The notes under the pieces were generated by a model, which saw only the letters and a program-made list of their open reading frames with translations, searched no databases and had not been told where the DNA came from. A stretch of 64,000 nucleotides of DNA from Rikenellaceae bacterium (lineage in GTDB: Bacteria; Bacteroidota; Bacteroidia; Bacteroidales; UBA932): assembly GCA_003542575.1 (NCBI GenBank), contig DPKJ01000003.1:124001-188000 (forward strand). The letters are read 5' to 3'. The translations under genes and the position numbers were made by a program. Position 1 is the stretch's first letter. Each line of letters opens with the position of its first letter. This document shows, one piece after another, positions 33,979-42,808 of this stretch.

Positions 33979-34839
33979 TTACTGTTCTACAACCGGTTCT
34001 TCCTCTTTCTTTGGGACTCTTACAGGGAAGTTAACCTCCCAGATTGCGTGTGTCGGACACTCTGTAACGCATTTTCTGCAAAGCTTGCATTTGTTATAAT
34101 CAATATATGCAAGATTATTTGACATTGTTATCGCATCAAATGGGCAAACTTTCTGACATTTAAAGCATCCTATACAAGCAACAGCACAAGCTTTTCTTGC
34201 CACACCACCTTTATCTTTGTTGATACATGAAACAAAGATTCTTCTATTTTTTGGACCTTTATTCCTCAGCTCAATGATAAACTTTGGACAGGCTTTAACA
34301 CATGCTCCGCAAGCTGTGCATTTGTCCTGATCTACCTCAGGTAAGCCGGTGCGCGGGTCCATCTTGATAGCATCAAAGTTGCATACCACAACACAATCTC
34401 CCTGCCCAAGACAGCCAAAGCTGCAGGCAGTATCTCCGGCATATAGCGATGCCATTACCGCACACGATGAGTATCCGTCGTAGTGATTTGTTTTTGGCCT
34501 TGAATCGCAGTTCCCGTTGCATCTTACAACTGCAACCTGTGGTGCCTTTTCGGCAACCTCCATCCCTAGATAAGAAGCAACATTTTTCATAGTGTCATTT
34601 CCCCCTACCGGGCAGTAAAGCGCATCGAGACTATCTGCCTTAACACACCCTTCGGCAAAGGCACGGCACCCTGCATATCCGCAGCCGCCACAATTTGCTC
34701 CCGGTAGTATTGCCTCTACATCATCTATACGAGGATCCTCCTCTACTTTAAATTTTTGAGCAACCAAATAGAGAACCAGAGCCAGAAGAAGGCCCAGAAC
34801 ACTCAGGCTGACAACTGTAAAAAGAATTGTAGTAGTCAT
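33979..34839 (-). CDS. rnfB: Rnf complex ferredoxin-accepting iron-sulfur subunit RnfB
   Basis: 286 residues from the ATG at 34839 (an in-frame TTG lies 3 nt upstream). A membrane anchor (about 4-27) is followed by the four-cysteine [4Fe-4S] domain typical of RnfB (NCGGCGYAGCRAFAEGC, about 49-65). Then come several ferredoxin-type motifs, including CTACGACVKACP, CIGCFKCQKVCP and CKLCRKCVTECP, giving a chain of clusters that accepts electrons from reduced ferredoxin. First of the rnf genes in this run; it follows the RseC-like gene with a 3-nt gap. Confidence 0.95.
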   Translation of the reverse strand: MTTTILFTVVSLSVLGLLLALVLYLVAQKFKVEEDPRIDDVEAILPGANCGGCGYAGCRAFAEGCVKADSLDALYCPVGGNDTMKNVASYLGMEVAEKAPQVAVVRCNGNCDSRPKTNHYDGYSSCAVMASLYAGDTACSFGCLGQGDCVVVCNFDAIKMDPRTGLPEVDQDKCTACGACVKACPKFIIELRNKGPKNRRIFVSCINKDKGGVARKACAVACIGCFKCQKVCPFDAITMSNNLAYIDYNKCKLCRKCVTECPTHAIWEVNFPVRVPKKEEEPVVEQ

Positions 34840-34842
34840 CAA

Positions 34843-35271
34843 TTATTTAAGTTTTTCTATCATAAATATAAACTCCCTCTTTAGCCTGTCTTTTAACAGC
34901 CATATTATAAAATAATAAAGAGAGATTCCACCTATAATCGCAATCCCTGTAACGGGTTCCGAAGCTCCGGCAGAGGTCAAAGATACTAATAAAACAAGGA
35001 GGATTAAAAGAGGTACAACATAAGAAATCCAAAGTGCCCTGTATCCCAGAGTCTTCTTTAATTTAACATTTACCCTCTCCCCCGTTTCGTATATATCCTT
35101 GAAATTATTTTCTACTTCGATGATTTTTGTTTTTACATCACCAAGTGAGCAAGCCGATTTGGCATGGCATGATGCGCATGCCGACTTGTTTAATATTTCA
35201 ACCGCAATAAATTCATTATCGATTGATAATACTACACCTTCGTGATCTATATAATCCTGTTTGTTTGTCAT
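34843..35271 (-). CDS. RseC/MucC-family (SoxR-reducing system) membrane protein
   Basis: 142 residues. The N-terminal soluble part carries a cysteine cluster (CASCHAKSAC, Cys32, 35 and 41, with Cys at 41 closing the pattern) seen in RseC/MucC proteins. Two membrane segments follow (about 78-100 and 103-122). In proteobacteria RseC belongs to the Rsx/Rnf reducing system for SoxR; placement directly upstream of rnfB fits a role in maturation or regulation of the Rnf complex. The start overlaps the end of the DUF3108 gene by 4 nt. Confidence 0.85.
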   Translation of the reverse strand: MTNKQDYIDHEGVVLSIDNEFIAVEILNKSACASCHAKSACSLGDVKTKIIEVENNFKDIYETGERVNVKLKKTLGYRALWISYVVPLLILLVLLVSLTSAGASEPVTGIAIIGGISLYYFIIWLLKDRLKREFIFMIEKLK

Positions 35272-36104
35272 GATATTTTGCTAATCAGCGGGTGTTTAAG
35301 ATTTCTAAAACTACTAAGCCTGCCTATCACTCTTCCCATTTTTATTGGAGTTTCAAACATCAAAGGTACTCTGTTTTTGTCGTCTGTCACCCAGATTATC
35401 AGCTCTTCTTTGCCGGAAAAGACTTCACCGGCAACAACTCTGGCTGCAAATTTAAGCGTTCTGAATTGACCGAGTCCGGGAATTCTTTTTGTCTCAGGGC
35501 CAATTAGACGATAATAGAGTTCAAATACCTCGTTATCTATTGCAAACGAGATAGGCTGTTCAATGCCGGCAGGTATGTTGGAAAAATCGATGTTTCTGGA
35601 AAAATAGAAGAGCGACACAAGATCGAAGGTACACTCTCTGCCTACAAGTACAGTATCAATAATCGGGTCGGATTTTCTTTCGACCTTTGCCTTAATAGTA
35701 TAGTCGGGTTGAAAATAGAAGGTGTTCTTCATGGTGTACTTACCTTCATGAATATCTCTGTGAAAATAGAATGGTCTCCCGTTTTTTGTACTGAATTTTG
35801 ATTCAAACAGATCTCTCACTTTAAAGAAAACATCGTAAAACCTATATGTTATCCCGGTAATAACAGAATGAAAATACTCCTCTCCATTGGGATGTCGCTT
35901 TTTGGTAAGGTTAACGGCGGCCTCTCCAACATCTGTGTTTATAACTCCCCATCTGTAATTGATTACATAAACAAGGTTCTCACCATGATCGTAAGCTCTC
36001 AAATGTTCGGGAATATCTTTAACGGGGGTGCAGGGTTTTACTTTTACCGTCGCAAAGAGGGAAACTGAAAGAAGTGATATTAATAACAGTATCTTAATTT
36101 TCAT
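35268..36104 (-). CDS. Exported DUF3108-domain protein
   Basis: 278 residues from the ATG at 36104 (a TTG codon lies directly upstream). A signal peptide (about 1-19) is followed by a beta-rich domain of the DUF3108 type (AYDHGENLVYVINYRWGVIN, then GKEELIIWVTDDKNRVPLMFE), a family of periplasmic or outer-membrane-associated proteins of unknown role. It shares one base with the dnaB stop codon (TGATG) and overlaps the RseC-like gene by 4 nt, so it is translationally coupled on both sides. Confidence 0.82.
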   Translation of the reverse strand: MKIKILLLISLLSVSLFATVKVKPCTPVKDIPEHLRAYDHGENLVYVINYRWGVINTDVGEAAVNLTKKRHPNGEEYFHSVITGITYRFYDVFFKVRDLFESKFSTKNGRPFYFHRDIHEGKYTMKNTFYFQPDYTIKAKVERKSDPIIDTVLVGRECTFDLVSLFYFSRNIDFSNIPAGIEQPISFAIDNEVFELYYRLIGPETKRIPGLGQFRTLKFAARVVAGEVFSGKEELIIWVTDDKNRVPLMFETPIKMGRVIGRLSSFRNLKHPLISKIS

Positions 36105-37603
36105 CAAAACTCTTTCTCAAAATCTGAATTTGACATAAATTCCTGCTGATTCATTCTCGATGGGTATGTTTCAAAACCGCCTGACAGTGGATCTTTGGCA
36201 AGAGAGGTATCAGTCATATCAGTAAACTTAACTTCTGAACTTCTGAATCTAAGCTGAACATCACATACCGCACCGTTTCTGTGTTTTGCAATTATGATAT
36301 CAGAGACCCCCTTAAGTGCAGGATTATCATCACCCAGGTTATAGTAATCCTGTCTGTGGATAAACACCACAATATCTGCATCCTGTTCAATTGCCCCTGA
36401 CTCTCTCAAGTCACTTAATTGTGGTCTCTTTGTGCCTCCGCGCGTCTCTACAGCTCTACTCAACTGTGAAAGTGCAATAACAGGCACCTCCAGCTCTTTT
36501 GCAATTGCCTTTAATGACCTTGAAATTGCTGAAACCTCCTGTTCTCTCATTCCTCTCAACTCCGGCGGACCTGTCATAAGCTGTAAATAGTCAATAATAA
36601 TCAGCTTAACTCCATGAATAAGAACAAGTTTTCTGGCTTTTGACCTAAGTTCGTTTATTGAGAGCGATGGAGTGTCATCAATATACATCGGTGCCTTCAC
36701 CAACTGTTTAAGCCTTGAGTGAAGCTGCTCCCATTCATAATCTTTCAACTTTGAACCACCTTTTATCTTATCACCATCCAGCCCGGTTTCGCTAATCATA
36801 AGCCTTTTCACCAGCTGTACAGATGACATCTCCAGAGAGAAGAATGCAACCGGTACCTTGTGGTCCACAGCCATATTTCTGGCCATTGTTAGTACAAATG
36901 CAGTTTTACCCATAGATGGGCGGGCGGCAATAATAATAAGATCAGACGGCTGCCATCCAAGAGTAACCCTGTCAACGGAGGTATAACCCGAAGGGACACC
37001 ACTTAAACCATCGGTACGGAGTTGATTTTTCTGAAGGTCGTCAATTGCCTGGTTAATCACATACTGAACAACCTGCGCCTCTTTGCGCATGTTTCTGTCA
37101 GCAAGTGTAAAAATCTTTTGTTGAGTAGTGTCAAGTAAATCATCAACAGAGACAGCATCATCAAATGCATCTTTTTGAACACCATAAGAGATTGATATGA
37201 GCTCTCTTTGAATGTATTTCTGGAGGAGTATTTTTGCGTGGTAATCGATGTGAGCTGCAGCACCAATCTTCATACTCAGCTGACTGAGATAGGATGCTCC
37301 ACCTACAGATTCAAGGTCTCCGGAATTCTTAAGTTCGTCTGAAACGGTAAAAATGTCAACAGGAGCATGTTTTGCTGCCAGTGCAGAAATTGCCGTAAAG
37401 ATTTTTCTGTTGGTCTCTTTATAGAAACAGTCAGGGCTGATTATGTCAAGAACATCTGTAATTGCAGTAGGTTCGAGCATGAGTGCGCCGAGAACCGCCT
37501 CCTCAATATCAACTGCCTGAGGTGGTCTCTTACCCATTTCAAGACCCAATACATCCAGATTTGCATCACCTGAGGCTTTGCCTCGTCCAATTTTTTTTGC
37601 CAT
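36104..37603 (-). CDS. dnaB: Replicative DNA helicase DnaB
   Basis: 499 residues, slightly longer than usual owing to N- and C-terminal extensions. The N-terminal helical domain (30-130) is followed by a linker and the RecA-like motor with Walker A ARPSMGKTA (226-234), the Walker B/IIDYLQLM stretch and the SQLSRAVE and RESGAIEQDADIV motifs. It unwinds DNA ahead of the replisome and recruits primase. It lies in a run of apparently unrelated minus-strand genes, 15 nt downstream of the aminotransferase. Confidence 0.96.
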   Translation of the reverse strand: MAKKIGRGKASGDANLDVLGLEMGKRPPQAVDIEEAVLGALMLEPTAITDVLDIISPDCFYKETNRKIFTAISALAAKHAPVDIFTVSDELKNSGDLESVGGASYLSQLSMKIGAAAHIDYHAKILLQKYIQRELISISYGVQKDAFDDAVSVDDLLDTTQQKIFTLADRNMRKEAQVVQYVINQAIDDLQKNQLRTDGLSGVPSGYTSVDRVTLGWQPSDLIIIAARPSMGKTAFVLTMARNMAVDHKVPVAFFSLEMSSVQLVKRLMISETGLDGDKIKGGSKLKDYEWEQLHSRLKQLVKAPMYIDDTPSLSINELRSKARKLVLIHGVKLIIIDYLQLMTGPPELRGMREQEVSAISRSLKAIAKELEVPVIALSQLSRAVETRGGTKRPQLSDLRESGAIEQDADIVVFIHRQDYYNLGDDNPALKGVSDIIIAKHRNGAVCDVQLRFRSSEVKFTDMTDTSLAKDPLSGGFETYPSRMNQQEFMSNSDFEKEF

Positions 37604-37618
37604 ACAGCTTTACACCAA

Positions 37619-38818
37619 TTATAACCTGTCCAGCGCCTTTTTTACCCTTTGCGCAGCCATTTCACACTGATCTCTGTCAATTATCAGAGGAGGTGCAATC
37701 CTGAAGGCAGTAGGGCAAAAGAGAAACCAGTCACTTAGAATATCTTCTTCTATCAAAAGAGGAAGAACTCTTTTGGCATATTCTTCATTTACAAGATCTA
37801 CGGCTATCAGCAGGCCAGCGGCTCTTATCTCTTTTACCTTCGGATGATCCTTTAGCGCTTCCACAAATATAGCACTCTTTTCATTAACCTCATCAATCCA
37901 ACTCTCTTTTAAAAGCAATTTAAGAGAGGCAAGTGCAGCAGCGCATGATACAGGGTGACCCCCGAATGTGGTTATGTGCCCCAGCACTGGATTTGATTGC
38001 CAGTCTTTCATGAGCGATTGTGATGCAACCAGTGCACCCAGAGGCATTCCTCCGCCTAGTGCCTTGGCAAGAGTAAGGATATCCGGAGTGACTCCGTATT
38101 TTTGAAATGCAAATAATTTACCTGTTCTTCCAAATCCGGTTTGAATCTCATCAAAAATCAATAAGGCTCCTGTTTGGGTACATCTCTCCCTTAATGCCTG
38201 CAAATAGCCGATCTGAGGCAGAATTACACCTCCCTCAGCCATAACCGGCTCAGCTATTACGCAAGCAGTTTTAGACGTAATCTGCTCTAAATCTGCAAAA
38301 TTGTTAAAACAAATGTGTTTTACGTTGGGTAACAGAGGTCTGAAAGAGTTTTTAAACTCTTCGTTACCCATAACGCTCAAAGCGCCGTGAGTACTTCCGT
38401 GGTATGAATTATAAAAAGAGATCATCTCTCTTCTTCCGGTATCTCTTTTTGCAAGCTTAAGGGCGGCTTCGTTAGCCTCACTTCCTGAGTTTACATAATA
38501 GACAGAGTCAAGTGAAGATGGTAATTGCTCTGCAAGCAGATGCGCATGTTGAGACTGTGGGCTTTGAATTAACTCACCATATACCATCAGGTGCATATGT
38601 TTCTCGATTTGCGCCTTTACACTTTCGATTATCTCTTTATTGCCATGACCGGTGTTAGAGACAGATACTCCTGATACTAAATCGAGTATTTTGCGATTAT
38701 CGGGTGTAAAAAGAAAAACCCCCTCAGCCCTTTCGATTTCAATACCTAAAGGTGAGGAGGAGGTTTGTGCTATATGCTTGAAAAACAGCTCCCTTACAGT
38801 ATAGGGGACACTGCTCAT
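37619..38818 (-). CDS. Class III PLP-dependent aminotransferase
   Basis: 399 residues. Class III motifs are complete: SGSEANEAALKLA (111-123), FDEIQTGFGRTGK (222-234) and the pyridoxal-phosphate lysine Lys252 in LAKALGGGMPLGA. The family includes acetylornithine, ornithine and 4-aminobutyrate transaminases. No arginine-biosynthesis gene is nearby, so the amino donor cannot be fixed; the closest general description is acetylornithine/ornithine-aminotransferase-like. It abuts the zinc-ribbon gene with no gap. Confidence 0.88.
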   Translation of the reverse strand: MSSVPYTVRELFFKHIAQTSSSPLGIEIERAEGVFLFTPDNRKILDLVSGVSVSNTGHGNKEIIESVKAQIEKHMHLMVYGELIQSPQSQHAHLLAEQLPSSLDSVYYVNSGSEANEAALKLAKRDTGRREMISFYNSYHGSTHGALSVMGNEEFKNSFRPLLPNVKHICFNNFADLEQITSKTACVIAEPVMAEGGVILPQIGYLQALRERCTQTGALLIFDEIQTGFGRTGKLFAFQKYGVTPDILTLAKALGGGMPLGALVASQSLMKDWQSNPVLGHITTFGGHPVSCAAALASLKLLLKESWIDEVNEKSAIFVEALKDHPKVKEIRAAGLLIAVDLVNEEYAKRVLPLLIEEDILSDWFLFCPTAFRIAPPLIIDRDQCEMAAQRVKKALDRL

Positions 38819-39634
38819 TTATTCGCCTTCGAAGTCAGCGCTTACCAGGATACGGCCGCAGTATTCGCAAACAATAATTTTTTTGCTTGAGGCTATGTCC
38901 ATCTGTCTCTGAGGTGGAATTTTATTAAAGCAGCCCGAGCATGCATCACGCCTTACTGTTACTACAGCAAGTCCGTTTCTGGCGTTTGTTCTTACTTTTT
39001 TGTAAGCGGCAAGCAGACGGGCATCAATTTGTGCCTGAATATCTTCAGAAAACTTAATGAGTTCATCCTCCTCTTTTGCTGTCTCGGCAACTATTGAATC
39101 CAACTCTCTTTTTTTGTTTTCAAGGTCAAGTGCTCTCTCATCAAGAGCTTTAATTGTTTCAACAAGAACAGCTTTTTTCTCTGCAAGAATAATGTTGTTC
39201 TCCTTAATTCTCTTTTCCGATAACTGCACCTCAAGTCCCTGGAACTCTATCTCTTTGGATAGTGAGTCATATTCTCTGTTATTCTTGACATTATTTTGCT
39301 GTGAGGTGTACTTTTCAATCAAAGATTTTGAGTTTTCAAGATCCAGCTTCTTTTGCAAAATTGACTTTTCGATATCTTTAATCTCAAGCTGAAAATTTTC
39401 AACACGAGTTTTCATCCCTAATATCTCATCTTCAAGATCCTGAACTTCAAGCGGAAGCTCTCCTCTTAACAGGTGAATCTGGTCAATTTTAGAATCTGCC
39501 AGCTGTAATTTGTATAACAGATTCAGTTTCGACTCCATCGTAAGGTCACCTTCAACGGAGCTCTTCTGCAATGATATAAATGTACCGCCGTCCAACGGGG
39601 TCTCAATAGGTACTTTTGTTTTGGCTGCTGACAT
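38819..39634 (-). CDS. Coiled-coil protein with C4-type zinc ribbon (DUF164/CT398-like)
   Basis: 271 residues from the ATG at 39634; a TTG 6 nt upstream is not preferred. Residues 35-205 form a long heptad-rich helical hairpin, and the C-terminus is a C4 zinc ribbon (CSGCFNKIPPQ, then CEYCGRIL). This arrangement is that of the CT398/HP0958-like family, members of which act as RNA- or export-chaperone-type adaptors in other bacteria. The function in Bacteroidota is not known. It sits between nif3 and the aminotransferase in one transcription run. Confidence 0.87.
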   Translation of the reverse strand: MSAAKTKVPIETPLDGGTFISLQKSSVEGDLTMESKLNLLYKLQLADSKIDQIHLLRGELPLEVQDLEDEILGMKTRVENFQLEIKDIEKSILQKKLDLENSKSLIEKYTSQQNNVKNNREYDSLSKEIEFQGLEVQLSEKRIKENNIILAEKKAVLVETIKALDERALDLENKKRELDSIVAETAKEEDELIKFSEDIQAQIDARLLAAYKKVRTNARNGLAVVTVRRDACSGCFNKIPPQRQMDIASSKKIIVCEYCGRILVSADFEGE

Positions 39635-39640
39635 AATCAA

Positions 39641-40417
39641 TTATCGATAATATATTGGATTTTTACTTCTTTTACTTCTGAGAACGGCAAAGTTAGGAAT
39701 TTTTTTCAAAATAACAGACATCAGCAAATCCAGCACACCTATTTCGCTCTCGTAGTGGCCGATATCAATTATCATAAATCCATCTTCGCAAAAATAGCTG
39801 TGATACGAGAGGTCTCCGGAGATATAAACTTGAGCACCTGCATTAAATGCGTCGTTAATTAGGGAGCCTCCGCTCCCACCGCACAGTGCAATTTTTTTAA
39901 CAGGGACAGTAAGTGGTTTTGAACTTTTAATCAATGATAGTCCGAAACGCTCCTTCACCATACCAATGAATTCATCGGCAGACATCTCTTCTGCAAGTTC
40001 TCCAAAAATACCAAGCCCAACTCCTTTCTCTTCACTTTTTGTAAGTATCTCTCTGTTTAATAAGCCAAGTTTGTCTGCCATTATCCCGCTAACTCCATCA
40101 GGAACCTTGTCAATATTTGTATGAACAGAATATACAACAAGATCATTTTTTATAATTTTGGTCAACATCTTGTCTTGCAGACTCTTTGTTCCAATTCTTT
40201 TAATTCCTTTGAATATGAGAGGATGATGTGTGATAATCATCTCAGCTCCAGAATCCAGTGCCTCCTCAACAACATCAATTGTGCAGTCAAGGGCAAGAAT
40301 TACTGAGGTTACCTCCCTGGCAGGATCTCCAACCATCAGCCCTGAGTTATCCCAATCCTCCTGAAAGTGACAAGGGGCAAACTCTTCAACTATACTTATA
40401 ATCTCTCCTGCTTTCAT
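39641..40417 (-). CDS. Nif3-like dinuclear metal-centre protein (DUF34)
   Basis: 258 residues, the short form without the PII-like insertion found in ~365-residue homologues. Metal-binding motifs are visible: ITHHPLIFKGIKRI near the N-terminus and DIGHYESEIG near the C-terminus. The family forms hexamers with a two-metal site and is often annotated as GTP cyclohydrolase I type 2, but the true reaction is unsettled. Neighbour of a zinc-ribbon protein downstream and of a MerR gene upstream (the two coding regions share one base). Confidence 0.9.
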   Translation of the reverse strand: MKAGEIISIVEEFAPCHFQEDWDNSGLMVGDPAREVTSVILALDCTIDVVEEALDSGAEMIITHHPLIFKGIKRIGTKSLQDKMLTKIIKNDLVVYSVHTNIDKVPDGVSGIMADKLGLLNREILTKSEEKGVGLGIFGELAEEMSADEFIGMVKERFGLSLIKSSKPLTVPVKKIALCGGSGGSLINDAFNAGAQVYISGDLSYHSYFCEDGFMIIDIGHYESEIGVLDLLMSVILKKIPNFAVLRSKRSKNPIYYR

Positions 40418-40758
40418 TATTGTAAAGAATCAGATACCTCCAGCAAACGATCTTTAATACCCGTGAGTATTTCAACAACATCTACTCTTCTATCCACCCC
40501 GCTTTTGTTGTCCTTAAGTCTTTTTGACGCCCCTTCAAGGGTCATTCCTCTCTCTTTTACCAGATAGTATATTAACCGGAAGTTAGCGAGATCATCAGCC
40601 GTAAAAAGCCTGTTACCCTTTTTATTTCTTGCCGGTTTAATATACTCCGGAAATTTCTGTGCCCAAAATCTTACCAGAGAGGTGTTTTCATTAAGAATCT
40701 CTGCTACCTCACCTATGGTGTAATAAAGCTTTTCAATCTTAAACTCTTTGTATGGCAT
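40417..40758 (-). CDS. MerR-family transcriptional regulator (single domain)
   Basis: 113 residues with an N-terminal winged helix of the MerR type (YYTIGEVAEILNENTSLVRFWAQKFPEYIKPARNKKGNRLFTADDL). No effector domain follows, only a short helical tail. Such minimal MerR proteins occur in many Bacteroidetes beside LytM peptidases. No metal- or drug-binding cysteines are seen. It lies 32 nt downstream of the M23 peptidase gene. Confidence 0.88.
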   Translation of the reverse strand: MPYKEFKIEKLYYTIGEVAEILNENTSLVRFWAQKFPEYIKPARNKKGNRLFTADDLANFRLIYYLVKERGMTLEGASKRLKDNKSGVDRRVDVVEILTGIKDRLLEVSDSLQ

Positions 40759-40790
40759 AATGTTCAGAATTTAAAGGGTTATACTTACGG

Positions 40791-41741
40791 CTAGTCCATT
40801 GACTGACCACTATTTAGCGCAATAATCATCATATCGCGATATGTCGACGGGGTTAACTCTGCAAAGAAATAATTAACCGGATCCATCGGGTTTCCATTAA
40901 GTCTCACCTCATAATGCAGGTGTGGGGCGAATGATAGACCGCTGCTTCCAACCCTCGCAATAACCGTACCCCTGTTAACGGTCTGTCCGTTTCTGACAAG
41001 AACTTCACCCAAATGAGCGTAATTGGTCTGATATCCCCCTCCATGGTTTATAGTAATCTGATTACCCCTTCCTCTGTCTGACCTGGATACTTCAGTTACC
41101 ACTCCTCTTGCAGTTGCAACCACCTCTGTTCCAAGACCGGCCAGCAGATCAATACCAGTATGTCTGGTCATTGTTTTATAAAAAGGATGTATTTTATCTC
41201 CAATACTTGCTCCCGTCTGAGAAACAGTCATTCCCTTTATCGGCATTACTGATGGAATCGAGTTAAGATCATCTCTTCCTTTTAGTGTGTCAAATATTGC
41301 AGAGAACTTTCTATTTAGTTCTCCTGCCAGATATTCCATATACCTTACTCTGTCAGAAGCAAAACTTACCAGTGTAATGTCCGATGAGGAGTCAAGTTGT
41401 GCATAGAGTCTCGGATTGTATTCATTTAGAAGCTCTGGGGGAGATGATTTGAATATGCTCATATATATCTCCTTGTCTCTCTGCCTGAGGTCTCCCAATA
41501 CACTATCCAGTACATCCATCTTCTCCAAAGCCCTTCTGTATTCAAGGCTGAGCATCTGATTCTCCTTGAGAAGGCGTTCTTCCTGACCGGTGTTTATGAT
41601 TGAGGCAAATATAATATAATAAAGCACAGCCAGAAGCAGGCTTCCAATAACGTATCTGATTACAAGTTCCAGTCTGCCCTTCAGGCCGAGTTTCTCTTCT
41701 ACGAATCTCAGCTGCTCTCTGTTAAATCTGTACTTGCTCAT
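40791..41741 (-). CDS. M23 (LytM) peptidase, membrane-anchored
   Basis: 316 residues. One membrane segment (about 27-47), then a coiled-coil stretch (55-150), then a LytM domain with the zinc ligands His194 and Asp198 (HTGIDLLAG) and the catalytic HLHYEV (His274, His276). The complete site suggests an active endopeptidase that cuts peptide crosslinks of peptidoglycan; family members lacking these residues only regulate amidases. It is the second of two tandem LytM genes, 6 nt after the first. Confidence 0.92.
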   Translation of the reverse strand: MSKYRFNREQLRFVEEKLGLKGRLELVIRYVIGSLLLAVLYYIIFASIINTGQEERLLKENQMLSLEYRRALEKMDVLDSVLGDLRQRDKEIYMSIFKSSPPELLNEYNPRLYAQLDSSSDITLVSFASDRVRYMEYLAGELNRKFSAIFDTLKGRDDLNSIPSVMPIKGMTVSQTGASIGDKIHPFYKTMTRHTGIDLLAGLGTEVVATARGVVTEVSRSDRGRGNQITINHGGGYQTNYAHLGEVLVRNGQTVNRGTVIARVGSSGLSFAPHLHYEVRLNGNPMDPVNYFFAELTPSTYRDMMIIALNSGQSMD

Positions 41742-41747
41742 AGCTGT

Positions 41748-42710
41748 CTAACTCTTGGGAGTTAATAAATTGAAGAACTCTTCCTGATCAATATCCCTAT
41801 TATAGTAGTTTTGAGGATTAACCGGTTTATTCCTGTAGATAACCTCATAGTGGAGGTGAGGGCCTTTTGATCTCCCGGTATTACCCATTATTCCCAGTTC
41901 CTCTCCTCTTCTTACAACTCTGCCAATAGTTACCGATGCATTTTTCAAGTGAGCATATCTGGTTTTATATCCGTAGCCGTGATCAATCAACACAAAGTTG
42001 CCATAACCGAAAAAGTCATAACCTACCTCAATAACCTTACCATTGCCTGTAGCATAAATAGGTTCTCCAAGAGGGCCGGAAAGGTCAATACCTGTGTGCA
42101 TTCTGAAGTCACCATGGAAAGGATCTCTTCTGTACCCAAAGCTGCTTGAATATCTGATTTTTGAAGATGCAATATTAACCGGCGGTATCGCAGGAATACA
42201 TAGTGTCATCTCGTCAGCATTTTTTGCCAGAAGTGAAACATCGTCAAATGACCTGGACTGCACATAGGCCTTTTTATAGAGGAGATCAAGATTAAATGCG
42301 GTTTTACTGAGTATGCCCGAGCGTTCAAAATTCTCAAGGTGAGAGTAACGGTCAACACCACCGAAGCCGGCATTTCTCACATCCTGGGGAATCTCTTCCA
42401 TTCCGAAAATCGGCCTGTATACATAGTTGTCTCTCATTTGGAGAGTAACCAAAGTCCTGTTTGCACTCTCAAAACGCCTGTTAATAAGTTCAAGCCTGTT
42501 CGCCAACTCGTCATTACTCCTTTTAATGGAGAGTAATTTTGGTGTTTCAAGGGAAAAATATTGAGTATATAGGTAATAATATCCGACAGAAGTGGCAATA
42601 CTAAGCAGAAACAGAATAAATCCTTTTGAAAATCTGGCCTTTATTGGTATCTTGTGGATCTCATAAGCCAGAGTATCAGGGTTAAACTTATATCTTCTTT
42701 GTTTTGACAT
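41748..42710 (-). CDS. M23 (LytM) peptidase, membrane-anchored
   Basis: 320 residues from the ATG at 42710 (an in-frame TTG 12 nt upstream is less likely). Same plan as the downstream paralogue: membrane segment (about 28-49), coiled coil, LytM domain with His205 and Asp209 (HTGIDLSG) and HLHYEV (His285, His287). All zinc-site residues are present. Sequence identity with the neighbour is moderate, so the duplication is old. It is first in the run and transcribed divergently from alaS. Confidence 0.92.
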   Translation of the reverse strand: MSKQRRYKFNPDTLAYEIHKIPIKARFSKGFILFLLSIATSVGYYYLYTQYFSLETPKLLSIKRSNDELANRLELINRRFESANRTLVTLQMRDNYVYRPIFGMEEIPQDVRNAGFGGVDRYSHLENFERSGILSKTAFNLDLLYKKAYVQSRSFDDVSLLAKNADEMTLCIPAIPPVNIASSKIRYSSSFGYRRDPFHGDFRMHTGIDLSGPLGEPIYATGNGKVIEVGYDFFGYGNFVLIDHGYGYKTRYAHLKNASVTIGRVVRRGEELGIMGNTGRSKGPHLHYEVIYRNKPVNPQNYYNRDIDQEEFFNLLTPKS

Positions 42711-42735
42711 AGGAAAAATCAATCTTTATTTCATG

Positions 42736-42743
42736 CAAATTTA
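42736..42743 (-). promoter_or_regulatory. -7 box for the LytM-to-rnf run
   Basis: On the minus strand this reads TAAATTTG (TAnnTTTG), 25 nt before the ATG of the first LytM gene. No clear -33 element. Confidence 0.4.
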
Positions 42744-42763
42744 TATAATTTTAATAAAAAACC

Positions 42764-42771
42764 TATTTTTG
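42764..42771 (+). promoter_or_regulatory. -7 box for alaS
   Basis: TATTTTTG (TAnnTTTG) ends 37 nt before the alaS ATG. It faces away from the minus-strand box at 42736-42743, 20 nt apart. Confidence 0.4.
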
Positions 42772-42808
42772 TGATTCATAAAAAAACAGACAAACAGCCT
42801 TAAAATAT

